Assembly: GCA_030248295.1 (NCBI GenBank)
Contig: JASANH010001537.1
Coordinates: 992,001 to 1,056,000 of the forward strand
From: Mesodorylaimus sp. YZB2_4
Taxonomy: Eukaryota; Nematoda; Enoplea; Dorylaimida; Dorylaimidae
Reading direction: 5' to 3'
DNA: 64,000 nt
Shown here: in pieces, positions 1 to 10,211 of the stretch
Layout: each line of letters starts with the position of its first letter
Numbering within the stretch: the stretch's first letter is position 1
The notes under the pieces: generated by a model
The model's database searches: none
Seen by the model: the letters and a program-made list of their open reading frames with translations, nothing else
Told to the model about the DNA's origin: nothing
Translations under genes and position numbers: made by a program

Positions 1-61
1 TGGGATCCCTAGAAGAAAAGAAAATTTGGTTTAAATTTCATGATCATTTAAAATGCATTAC

Positions 62-377
62 CTTTACTAAACCTCACTGGGTCTGCCTGAAGTCTCCCTT
101 GACGATCGCGTTCAGGGGCAAGCCAGCAGTCGTCGATAATCAAAAACTCATAACCTGCCGCTTGATACCCATCAGTCACGATGAGATCAGCCATGGCCGT
201 CAGCTGGTCTTGACTCACGCATTTCGTTGGATGGTTTGCGCAATTGACTTCGCAACCGAGCGCCACCCAACTTAGCCATCCCATTGGTGGCCTCTTGGCG
301 AGGCCGTTGTCCAGCGCCAATGCCCCGCTGCTCACTAGCACCAGTAAAAATAGTGCAAGCGAGGAGAAAGCAGTCAT
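62..377 (-). CDS. GH27 alpha-galactosidase family gene, exon 1 only (cut by left window edge)
   Basis: First coding exon of a secreted glycoside hydrolase family 27 enzyme (alpha-galactosidase / alpha-N-acetylgalactosaminidase group, which remove terminal alpha-linked galactose-type sugars). The ATG at 377 starts a hydrophobic signal peptide, followed by the family N-terminus [15 protein letters not shown], two cysteine pairs and the barrel strand YEFLIIDDCWL. The exon ends after DPVRFSK with one base of the next codon, at a GT donor (positions 61-60), so the intron and the other exons lie to the left of this window. It aligns with exon 1 of the complete paralogue at 4976-4655, with the same exon end and phase, which supports a tandem duplication. 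Catalytic residues would be in the missing exons, so activity cannot be judged. An inverted partial copy of this exon lies at 1228-1347. Confidence 0.88.
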
Positions 378-428
378 TGTGCAAAGTCTGAGGTTTAGCT
401 GCTGTGATGCACTCAAAAGACAATCGTT

Positions 429-437
429 CCTTTTATA
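429..437 (-). promoter_or_regulatory. TATA box of the left-edge GH27 gene
   Basis: The minus strand reads TATAAAAGG about 55 bases upstream of the ATG at 377. This spacing fits a TATA box with a short 5' leader. It is inferred from sequence match and position only. Confidence 0.5.
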
Positions 438-849
438 CGCTCTTATAGTCCTGCACAAGGACTGATAAGATATGAATGGTGGATGACCTCAGCCAAAAAT
501 AGCTTCAAACTGAACCGGTCATTTTTTATCGCTATCTACGCATGCAAGTCCTAATGTTATCAGTTTGCATACTTTCTTATCCACTACAGCGAGCTCTTTG
601 CGCGTCTGCTTGTACCCCTCCGTACAAGTTAAATACGTCGCGAGTCCTGAAATAGCAATAGCTTCAGAAATTGGGAGCACGCAGCAGGCTTGTAGCACTT
701 GCTTGCCTTGTTTTAGCGCTTGAAATTGGCTGGGATTGTGTCATTGCCTTACCCTTGTGTGTGGACTATTTGCACTCTTCCGACAGAATTCTCTTTTCCT
801 TCACTCTTTTGCCCAAAATTTCCCTCAAAAATTTATTGCACGCAGTTTA

Positions 850-1060
850 CTACGGACACTCTTGCCTGGTGCGCCATGGCGAGTAGGAGAAAATTATATA
901 TCCCTTGCCTGGGAGACAGGATGCCAGCCCCTCGCGTTGATGGTCAGCCGAAGGTATTGTCGCAAGACTTGCCTTGTTCCAGTCGGAGTTTTTACCCCGC
1001 TGATTTATGTTGGCCACGATCTCTCCTACAGCTGCGGCGGTCGACGGGCGGATGTGTAGC
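850..1060 (+). repeat. Dispersed repeat family A, copy 1 (diverged)
   Basis: This copy contains the family hallmarks in order: a GCGCCATGGCGAG box, a TGGGAGACAGG box, GTTGATGGTCAGCC, then TATTGTCGCAAGACTTG. Similar blocks recur near 2690-2840, 14215-14300, 18330-18430, 27640-27790, 41020-41125 and 63640-63780 on both strands. The rest of 438-1227 shows no coding exon that I can recognise. Confidence 0.6.
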
Positions 1061-1227
1061 CCAAAGTATAGTTCGATGCGATGTGTCAAATAAGCGTGCG
1101 ATGCGACACTTTTGGGTCAACTTACAATGTAAAAAAGTGCCTAAAAAGTCGCATCGCAAGCTTATTTAACGCATCGCATAATGCATGCTCATACATGACT
1201 GACAACGAGCATTGCCATCATTCCACA

Positions 1228-1347
1228 ATGACTGCTTTCTCCTCGCTTGCACTCTTTTTTCTGGTGACAGTGAATAGCGGGGCACTGACGCTGGACAACG
1301 GCCTCGCCAAGAAGCCGCCCATGGGATGGCTAAGTTGGGCGCTGGGT
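1228..1347 (+). pseudogene. Inverted orphan fragment of GH27 exon 1
   Basis: From the ATG at 1228 the plus strand encodes a near copy of the signal peptide and N-terminus of the left-edge GH27 gene (MTAFSSLALF, then [15 protein letters not shown]). Similarity stops just after MGWLSWALG, and the frame runs on into unrelated sequence. No other GH27 exon follows on this strand. It is a truncated, inverted partial duplication lying head-to-head with exon 1 at 377, about 850 bp away. Upstream of the ATG the two copies are not obviously alike. It is probably non-functional. Confidence 0.8.
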
Positions 1348-1962
1348 AATATGTTTATTGTCACCCATGTATGTCGTGTATGTATTAGTTCAGTGATCTG
1401 TTGCTCGCCCCTTCTCCATTATCTGGATCTGGAATCTGGAAGTGACTAGCGATATGCAATCCTGCATTATTTTCAAGCTTGGGCCGATAGCTAGACCATC
1501 CATGCATGAACGACATCAATAAATCTCAGGACAAAAGGTCGAAATTGATATATAGTTCTGCAAGTTTTTTTATCTTCCAGGATTATTGGATCCAAGATTT
1601 CACCCAGCATGCGCGGGCATTTGATAGTTCGACGACTGTCTTAATCTTCTTGAAAAGTTTTGAGTCGCCGGATATTATTTTATGGAGTCTCCGCTTGTTC
1701 TTTGGCTCAATATTTTGACACAATTAGACTGACTACATTTCAGAAATATTTGCACCGATTTCTAAAGTCTATGCCTACTCTTGTTTCATTTTTGAGTTCG
1801 TAGCCCCTGAGTGTCCTTAAGTTTGGCTCCTAGACTGCGCTAAAACGGCCTGATTGATCCTAAAATATATTTCCTAGCCCAAAGAGAAAGTATAAATCAC
1901 ATCACAACGGTGCACCAGCAATCACCACCCATTTATCGCTAGCCGATCCACTAATGACTACC
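1348..1962. other. Spacer with no recognised gene
   Basis: I see no family-level coding similarity, RNA gene or clear repeat between the GH27 fragment and the stop codon of the complete GH27 gene. Confidence 0.4.
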
Positions 1963-4900
1963 TCACGATACAATGGTGGCCTTGTACATAGTGATACCCG
2001 TCGGATTAACAGCGGTTTGAAAACTATCTTTTGGTCCCAGCGACACGACGACTTTGTTCTCAAATAAGTTTTCGATCACGTAGCCCTTTGAGCGTCTGAG
2101 GCCGAGCTGTTCGAGACGTCGGACGGTCACACTTGCCTACAACAGCTTTGCTTGAGATGGCAGATAAACCACTTCTGTTGGAGTTGGGTATCATTTAGCT
2201 GTTCCTTTTATGACCTATTACTGTTGGCCATGTGTTCTGATCGTGGGACTTGATTCCATAGTTGCAATACTCAATTTGGCGCAGGAGAGATCATGAACGC
2301 ATAATAAGATGTGCAGTACACCAACCCAAGCCTGTACTCGCCTCTAATTTCCCTGTGACCATTTTTACCTTTCGGCACGAGTCCCGATTGAAGAAAGCAA
2401 TAGCATAAGAGTAGTCACCAGTTGAGTTGTCCACTGGCATCATGGGTTTCACATAAACTGACACATTAGGTGTCTGAAAAAACAGCATGCTGTTATTGCA
2501 TCGTGACCATTGGATTCACCTTGCAGAGATGCTGAAGTGATAAGGCATCAATCTGCCGAACAGGGGGCCCCAGGTCCGAGTATCAGCTATCCGACTTATT
2601 CGTAATAGTGAGTTAGATACTAACTGTGAGTCTTGCACAAGCTGCCAATGTAACCAAGCCTGGTAGGCGCAGTAGAATATGTGGCCTAAGTAAGCGGGAC
2701 AACAAGCCCGACTGGAGCAAGGTATAGTCTCGCGACTATACCTGTGGCTGAAACATCAACCCGAGAAGTTGACATTTCCCAGCCAGGGGAAATCGATTAG
2801 TCCCACCCAATCGCCATGGCATACCAGGCACGAGGGTTACAACAGCTTGAAAAAGCGATTATAAAATCTTCGACTTGGATGGAAGATTGGCCAGGCTCGT
2901 CTTCCTTGACCCCTGGAGCTTCGGCCAGCCCAAAAAAGCTTAGAGCTTTTGCCGCTAGCGCTCTCACCGAACGCACTGAAAGCATCTCGGCCTTCAAAGC
3001 AAGCCGTACCTTGATGACTAGGCGACCCATGATTCCCAGTGGATCTTGGTCAACAGCGATCACGGCTCGATTCAGTAAAATCTTCTTGTACTCGTCTGAT
3101 ATGAAGCGCAAGTCGGTCGATATGAGCAATGGGGCTGACCAGATGGCCCACAGACCCATTTGCACTTTGGCTTGATCGACTGAGACGCCCGGGTTGCCAA
3201 TCACTAGCTGAAATGAGAAATCGTCTGTCCTGTTTAGTTGACTGATGCACTCATCTGATTTTCTGCAGCCAGGCAAGTCATTGAAATATCATATTGTAGA
3301 GGTTCGACTGGCAATCGATACTCTGCACGGAGCCGGAAGCTGGGAGGGTGACGTTTCAGCCATGTACTAGGTCGGAACACTTGGTAGGCTGGCCTGGGTT
3401 TTTGGCGCGGTGCAAAAGCTCCACTGGTCGCTCCCTCCAGCAAACGGACCCAGTCGTTCTACAATTTAGCAGCCCGAAGCTTACCTCATCAGGGTCATTC
3501 CATCCCCCTGGTCCGGCAGCTGCGATTAGCTCGTCCTGATTTCTATCGAAGTAGTCAATAGTGAACAGCAGTGAGGACCACGATGACCCGATGTCCCACC
3601 AGTTGCGCCACATGTTACAGTTCTCCCTGACCGCCGTGTAGTTAGGCTAAAACAGAGACAGCACCTGGTCTTGATCCTCAGGCAGAGGGTGCAAAGAGAT
3701 CGTCTGCTTTTGCTGCACCGGGGGTGTATTCATAGAGGCTTACTTGAAGACAGAGCGCCTTCGAAAAGTTAGCCAAACAGGCTACACCAAAAAAAAGCAC
3801 TTTTTCGAGCCCGCTAAATTAATGAATTTCCCCCTGGGACGGTCCCCAAAGTGCACACAGGCCTTGATTACCATTTTATGTTCGTACATTTGTGTGTACA
3901 ATGGCCACTCGCAGCTGTACACGATCGGGCGTCCGGTGGCATTGAGTGCCCTGCGAAAGGCGGGGTATCCCTGGTTCAGGTCGCTGGCATTCACGTAGCA
4001 CCCATCCAATTTCAGATAGTCCACGTCCCACGAGGCGAATGTGTTCGCATCGTCTTCCACATGACCCATACTTCCCGGATAGCCAGCACACGTCTTTGTG
4101 CCATAATCTTCGTATATGCCGAATTTCATCTTACGAGAATGTATCTATAAGGGCGGGCAGATGAGTCAGAGAGTGGTGAATAGGTGCCTGGAATTGCGGT
4201 GAATAAAGGGGTGGTTTATGTGGTCTTATCTGTGCGCCGTGCGATTTGATTTCTGTTGGATGGCCAACAAGGGTGTTATGTGGAAAATTGTATTCGCTAG
4301 CCTTTCAGTAAAGTAAAATATCCCCCCAGAAACAGAAACTGGTGGACATGCTAAAGCACGGCTAACAGGAAAACACACACAAAAATAGAGTTTAGATGGG
4401 GGAGAGCTTCATCCCCGCGCCTGTGCAAGCCCCTGCATCTAAAGAAGCGCCTTAGTATGTGTTCCAGTCAGAGGTTACCACTGTACGCGCTCCATTGCTC
4501 AATGCCATTCAACCAAACGGCATGCCATGCGCCGGTGTATTCATACTGCCTAGACCGCCCTCTCCCCACACACTTACTTACATAATCAGCTAGCCATTTC
4601 ATGCCTAAAATGGCAATTTGTGAGCACTTAGGTGTCATTCTTTCTCATCCATACCTTTACTAAATCGCTGGGGGTCCGGCAGTAACTTGCCCTGAGCATC
4701 CCTTTGCGGTGCCAACCAGCAGTCATCGATGATGACGAACTCGTATCCAGCATCCCTGTACCCATCGTCCACCATCTTATTCGTCATGCTCATTATCTGT
4801 TCCTGACTAAGGCACTTCAGCGGATGCGTCTTACAATCAGTCTGGCATCCGAGGGCCACCCAACTCAGCCACCCCATCGGCGGTGTCCTAGCCAGTCCAT

Positions 4901-4976
4901 TGTCCAGTGCCCGTCCCCCTGGCACATTCACCAGGCACCCAATAACACAGACGACAAGGCTAAGAAGCCGCCGCAT
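1963..4976 (-). CDS. Alpha-galactosidase (GH27), complete seven-exon gene
   Basis: Secreted or lysosomal GH27 enzyme that removes terminal alpha-galactose from glycolipids and glycoproteins. Exons (5' to 3'): 4976-4655, 4604-4582 (a 23-nt micro-exon coding GMKWLADY), 4144-3872, 3646-3485, 3207-3010, 2473-2369 and 2136-1963, giving 418 aa; human GLA is 429 and NAGA 411. Residues 1-20 are a signal peptide. The nucleophile Asp162 lies in YLKLDGC and the acid/base Asp224 in WWDIGSSW. The specificity loop reads CEWPLY, with Glu194 and Leu197. That matches alpha-galactosidase (Glu203/Leu206 in human GLA) rather than the Ser/Ala pair of alpha-N-acetylgalactosaminidase. GGWNDPD and the C-terminal beta domain (ending VNPTG, TIVS) are intact. 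Introns 4 and 5 carry repeats of families B and A. No symbol is assigned because the lineage may predate the GLA/NAGA split. Confidence 0.93.
2690..2840 (-). repeat. Dispersed repeat family A, copy 2 (intronic)
   Basis: Reverse orientation relative to copy 1: CGCGACTATACCTG, GGCTGAAACATCAACCCG, CCCAGCCAGGGG, ATCGATTA, then CGCCATGGCATACCAGG. It lies in the fifth intron of the complete GH27 gene. Confidence 0.7.
3300..3445 (+). repeat. Dispersed repeat family B, copy 1 (intronic)
   Basis: It contains GGCAATCGATACTCTGCACGG, GACGTTTCAGCCATGTACTA, CTTGGTAGGCTGGCCTGGG and TTTTTGGCGCGGTGCAAAAG. The same word order, in either orientation, recurs at 23400-23545, 23790-23910, 41880-42000 and 56890-57015. 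It shares the GTTTCAGCC core with family A and sits in the fourth intron of the GH27 gene. Confidence 0.65.
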
Positions 4977-7516
4977 TCTTCCACCAGTCCCGAGAAAACA
5001 AACAACACCAGCCGACTTTGCACACTCGAAGTGGCGAGGCAGTGATAAGACACCTCCCAGCTGGCTTAGGCCCAGACTAGCGCTCGCTATTGCTAAGATA
5101 CGCCTTGTCGGTGCCAAGGCGAGCAGCTGTCAGCAACGTGCCCGCTTTCGAATGTACTGGATAAACTGGCCGAATTGTATAAGCGGTACGCTTATACTAA
5201 CGATAAGCGTGGGGACTCTGTCCGCTTGATTGCTTATGAATCGATTAAAAAACTGAATCCTGGCAAGGCGACGAGTTTTTGTGCATGTTGTATTACATAC
5301 GAAAGCCCCTTCACCTTTTATGAGACTACACCAACTAAGCGAAATAAATCTTATTTTGATACTCTATGCATGCAGTACAGCCATGCCATCCTTATTTATA
5401 TGTAGTCATGACTAAAATTATGTTTCACCACACAGTCAATAAGACTAGCGCTTTTCTGCTCTACTGCCAATCTTCTGCTCTCCGCCACTCATCGTCAGTC
5501 CTGTGTTTTTTCGTTTCTGTCAAAGACAGTTTCATTACATTTTGGAACCCTGCCTGCAAGCAACCATAGCGCACGCGCCACAGTCTTACACTGCGTAAAA
5601 GTGAGTTACAGACACAGTTTTCTGTGCCTGTGAGAGGCACATGGAGAGTCTCTGAAGCTCCGTTCAACTTGGTCGACTTTGACTCTAACTGAAACTATAC
5701 GTAAGTATATTATATTGACTGCATATTTTGCTCATTCGGTGCAAGCATGCGGCACTTCTGGTTTCCTACTGTACAATGACATTTTGCAGCTTGTTTTCTG
5801 GTTCCAATTTCATTTTGGCATCTCGCCACATCCAAAAGATGTAATTTTGCACGAGGTGAGTAACATATGGTTTCAGCTGAAGTCTTTGCAGCAGATGCGT
5901 AAAATATGGTTTAAGCGGAAGTCTTGTAAACTTCGTTAGCCACGCTAGTTACACGTATCGTTTTTATTTCGGCACAAGATTGCTGGCATTCACTAATATT
6001 ATCTTATCATAAGACCTTATCTGGTAGCTCTCAATAGTGTCACTAGCGCAGAATTAGGTGTGAAACTCTCGATATGAGAAACTTACCAAGGCTGGCCCGG
6101 TGGGCGATATCCACTTCTGTTCGATGAAAGCAGCCTTGCACTTTCTCAGTCCACCATCTCCTTTTTGCCACAGCGTGCTACATGCATGCATGTTTATATT
6201 TCGGCTACCTGAACGTAAGATCACGCCTGCAGATTAGACTTCGAGGCTTAGCACAGTCCCTGTTTTCTTCCACTGTGACCGCCGGAGACTTCTATGCAAT
6301 GTGGGCTTCTTAACTGCAGAGAGCCGGGGTGGGTAGTGGAGATGATTGGATAGGACCAATCTGGGAGTAGCCTGGACGACTGGGCCCAGCTGCTGCTAGT
6401 GGGAAATGCGAGGCCGTGCCAACCGCAACTGGCAAATACCAGCAATACTACCACGGCACGAAAGGGAGGTTATACGCGTGAGCCAATGATACTGTGCAAA
6501 TATACTATACTGTAATGCTGATTCAGTTCCCCTTCAAGGACTCATGTGGTTTACTAATCGACCTCAAGTAGTTCCCCCGCGGTACTGCCAGAGTGCATGA
6601 CGACTCACAACCAGTCCATGGACATTGTTATGATTTTTCAATCGAAGAGAGGGTACAGAAGGAAGGTAACTATGCTCATCGAGTAAATTTTAAGCATTGC
6701 AAGAGTGGCTCGCCGATTTTGAGAACAAATCCACTCGAATGCCAAAATGTGTTTCACAATTTCACAATCCCTCAAATGTCTACAGTATTCCCTCGAATAA
6801 TCTCCCCGCCTCAGACCTATTTGAAATAATTTTTCCAGGGGATTATTCGGGCGTTTACTGGACGCTTAAGAGAGTGGGGTGGGGACAGACTAAGCCCCAA
6901 TCAAGCTGGAGCTGCAAGTCCTATCTTCGCTGATAAGGCCTCAGCGGAGAGGTCTGGAAGTCTCAGCGGTGCTGGTGATGCATTCTTGATTGTATTTTAG
7001 ATCAGGTACTGTCTGCCACTTGTCCTTGGTCATCTGAGCAACTATGCTGACACCTAGGTAAGCACCGATCTGAAAGCTGGAGGCCCGCTGCCTGTTGGCC
7101 TAGTGGTCGAGCGCATGGGAGCCAAACACGAGTGGCGGGGGTTATTTCTTGCGTAAGGAAAAATAGGCACGTACCTTGCAGCGAGGCTCTGACAATGAGT
7201 GTCGACGCCTTTGTACATCGCTAAGAGAAATAACTATACAGTAGCGGATTCTTAGCCATTATTCTCAAACGGAGTGTAGGGGCCTCATTCACAACACTCC
7301 TATGGCCCTATGGAGGTGCATTAAGCAGATTATTCTAAGCATTCTTAGCTTATAATTTGCATTTTAGGAACATTCATACACTACCAGCACAATAAATCTC
7401 CGGAAAACATTCTCCTATTACAGCAAAATCGACAACAGCTGTTAGCGTTATAAGAAACTCCCCAACGGGCTTACTACCACCAGTCGCACAGCTAACAGAA
7501 ATTTTAGCAGCGAATC
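4977..7516. other. 2.5-kb intergenic region with no recognised gene
   Basis: Upstream flank of the GH27 gene and downstream flank of PSMD5. Open frames here are short and lack family similarity. At 7088-7165 a TGGCCTAGTGGTCGAGCGC word resembles a tRNA A box and suggests a decayed tRNA-derived SINE. No convincing B box follows. Confidence 0.4.
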
Positions 7517-9985
7517 TCAAGCTTCCTCAAAAGCGACATCGGGAGCTTTAGCCTGGACGTAAAAAGGCCCCTCCTGAACATATCCTTTTAAACGTAGCAC
7601 ATCAGGGGCGTCGAAGCCATCCTCGATTGATGGCGAATCGACGAGGCATTTGACTATTTCATACTTGATGTAACGGCCTTCCATCGTACTCTCAGTTGTA
7701 CGATTCAGTAGATATTCCAAAAACCTGAAAAAAGAGGTGGCAGCCTGAAAAATGCCAACTGAGAAAGGCCCTGAAACTCGCAACTTGACCCGAGGTCTTA
7801 CGCAGTGGATATGTAGATAGGCAGCAGGTGATGGTTTGGCAAATGCATTGTGTGCCAATGCGACATACTGGGCCATCTTTTATTGCCCCTCATCTCATTC
7901 GACGCACAGGAAAATCACTGTTATAAGTGGATTAAACCAACTTACCCGGCCTGCTCCGCCATCAGTTTTCGTCCCCACGGTTGCACGGCCATCTTCTTGA
8001 ACACCTGGCCCGCCACCAGATGCACTTCAGGAAACGGCTGGCGAAACAGATCGAAAAACAATTTGCACGCATCGTCCTTCCGTCCACTGTGTTCCAACCA
8101 CGAGAACCAACGTTCAGTTAAAGCTAGCAGCTCGTCCGTTTGGTCAGATGCCTAAAACAGAATAATTGTAGTAGCTTCTTACGATTAGGTTTGCTATCCT
8201 ATACTTCCCCAGTTACCTGCAATTCCAGCAGAGATCCAAATGCCTCAATATGCCTAACCCGCAATTCGATCGGTCCTTGCTTGAACGAATTCCCGAAACA
8301 GAAAAGGCATTTTCTCATCGTCTCATCTGAAACGAAGATTCTTATTGTTATTCTCTGGCTCACACGCCCCCTCCGGATCGCTTTTCCTTTATCTAGTCAC
8401 AACCATTATCCCCAACTGACTACGTTAATCGTCAGTGCCGAAGTCTCACTCACCATGCTTCCCCAACACGCGCTTCCCGTCGGGCGTCGATCCAATCAGA
8501 CCCAATGTATCGAAAGCCAACAGCCGTTGACCCACTTCCAATCGATTGTAATTTATAACCAGATCAAATACGGCCGATAGGAACAAGGGGAAGCCTTCGC
8601 AGCACTCGACCGGATACAAACGAGACAAGTTACCAAAAAACTTAACAACGGCTGGGAAAGAAACAACCATTAAAACCTAAAATCCAACGATATCTGATCA
8701 GACTTACCAGGAAATAGGAACGTTGCATCAGGAGCACTCTGGGCATGCAACAGCATACCGTTCAATTTCTCCAAGACTCCGTGGTCTCGAAAATATTGCA
8801 GACAATGATTCGTTCCAGTTTTGGGTGCAGCCATTTCGGTCAATAATTCCATAGCATTTAATTTGCACAAAATGTCGTCGGAATCGATCTCCTTCAACAG
8901 GGCGTCTACGAATCCAAGGTCAGCGCAAATTTTTAAACTACTGACATCAAGAATACAAACAATGCCAACCAACTGAAAAAACGACGTTTTGTGCATATCT
9001 GTTAAAAACCTGACTTAAAAAAACCTTACTTCGTACAGCCTGAATCGAACTATCTCTGAGGCGGTCAACATGGAGCGCAGGCGATCGACCGTTGGCTGAC
9101 AGGAAAACAAAGTCGAAACTCCGACTGGCTGCCGACGACAAAGCGCCGATAGACATTTCGTAGCCGCTTCCGATACCGATGTCAGGCTGTCCGATAAGCA
9201 TCCCGTCACTGCAGTCAAAAGATTTTGACACTCGGTGTTATTGGTCAGTTGGGAAATCGTTTCTATATCGGTGCGTTCGATGAACTGTAATATCTAAAAC
9301 CAAAAAGCCAACGATAAAATAATAGAAAGGCGGGTCTCCGTGAATATAAATACCTCTTTTAGAAGAAATTCCTTCACTTCAGGGGTTGTTTTTGAATCAA
9401 CCAAACGGGCCGTAAGACCGGGAGTGTACTGACCAAAGAAAATTTCTGGTTTAATTGAAGCTAAACACGTCTTAATAATGTCACGAGTCAAATCGAATTG
9501 GCCACTGGTAACTGACATTCGGCTATAAAAGAAAACATTTCTCATCCATTCGCCATGCACAGATACCCAAGCAAACGGGTATTAAAGCACCGTCGAGCCA
9601 TCAGGACTCTTCTAGAGCAAACGAACCGATTTTCTTACCTCATTTGCAGGCACCAACTGTCGCAAATATTTGGCGTAAACGCGTGCGAAATGACCGCTGA
9701 ACTGCATCGAGTCAACATGGTTTGTATTTCGAACAACAATTCATTCAATTTGGTGGCGATTTGATTCTTCTCCACATCGCCGCTGGCATTAGCGTGATCA
9801 GTCGCCGCCAAAGTTAACGCCGCAAATGTCTGAACCAACGAGTCTTTATCGTTGTCAAATTCCATATTATCTCTCTGAAAAAAACGGCTTCTTGATCGAC
9901 GGTTTGTCCGATTTGACCGATCCGATAAAAATGCGTAGTCATCTGAAAACCTTGAAAACTGCGATTTGGCGGTTGTAGCAGACAT
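7517..9985 (-). CDS. PSMD5: 26S proteasome assembly chaperone PSMD5 (S5b)
   Basis: HEAT/armadillo-like chaperone that in animals helps assemble the 19S regulatory base by binding ATPase subunits. Exons: 9985-9639, 9522-9354, 9293-9030, 8972-8708, 8651-8454, 8326-8217, 8151-7946 and 7724-7517, 588 aa in total with all phases matching. Landmarks shared with human PSMD5: SEIVRFRLYE, PAVVKFFGNL, the DTLGLIGS and GKRVL stretch, LFRQPFPEVHLVAGQVF, and the C-terminus YIKYEIVKCLVDS followed by LRLKGYVQEGPFYV. Human PSMD5 is about 504 aa. The extra length is at the N-terminus, where the first 40 residues are Ser/Arg-rich and unlike the family, so an internal ATG at 9865 (548 aa) is a credible alternative start. 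Introns are 55-127 nt. The stop of the FIP1 gene lies 226 bp upstream on the same strand. Confidence 0.9.
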
Positions 9986-10211
9986 TATTTAAAAAGCGCG
10001 TAATGTGAATTTGAATCACGACGGCAAGCCGCCACTAGTTTGTACGCGCAGCCTGTAAGGAAGAATAAAATAACAACGCGCAAAATACCATTTTATGATG
10101 TGGTAATGGTGCAATTCTGCACAAACAAAATCATAACACACAAGAATATAACGAAAACTAAGTTATGAAGAAATCTCAACCACACGCATACTCCCAGACA
10201 AGAGTCATATC

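Noticed and set aside
6248-6454. Minus-strand open frame with a hydrophobic start.
   Set aside because: It begins with GTG, has no ATG, no family similarity and no splice context.
9866-9985. N-terminal 40 residues of PSMD5 as true coding sequence.
   Set aside because: Not rejected outright, but not trusted: the segment is Ser/Arg-rich, unlike the family, and a TTTTTTCAG lies just before the internal ATG.
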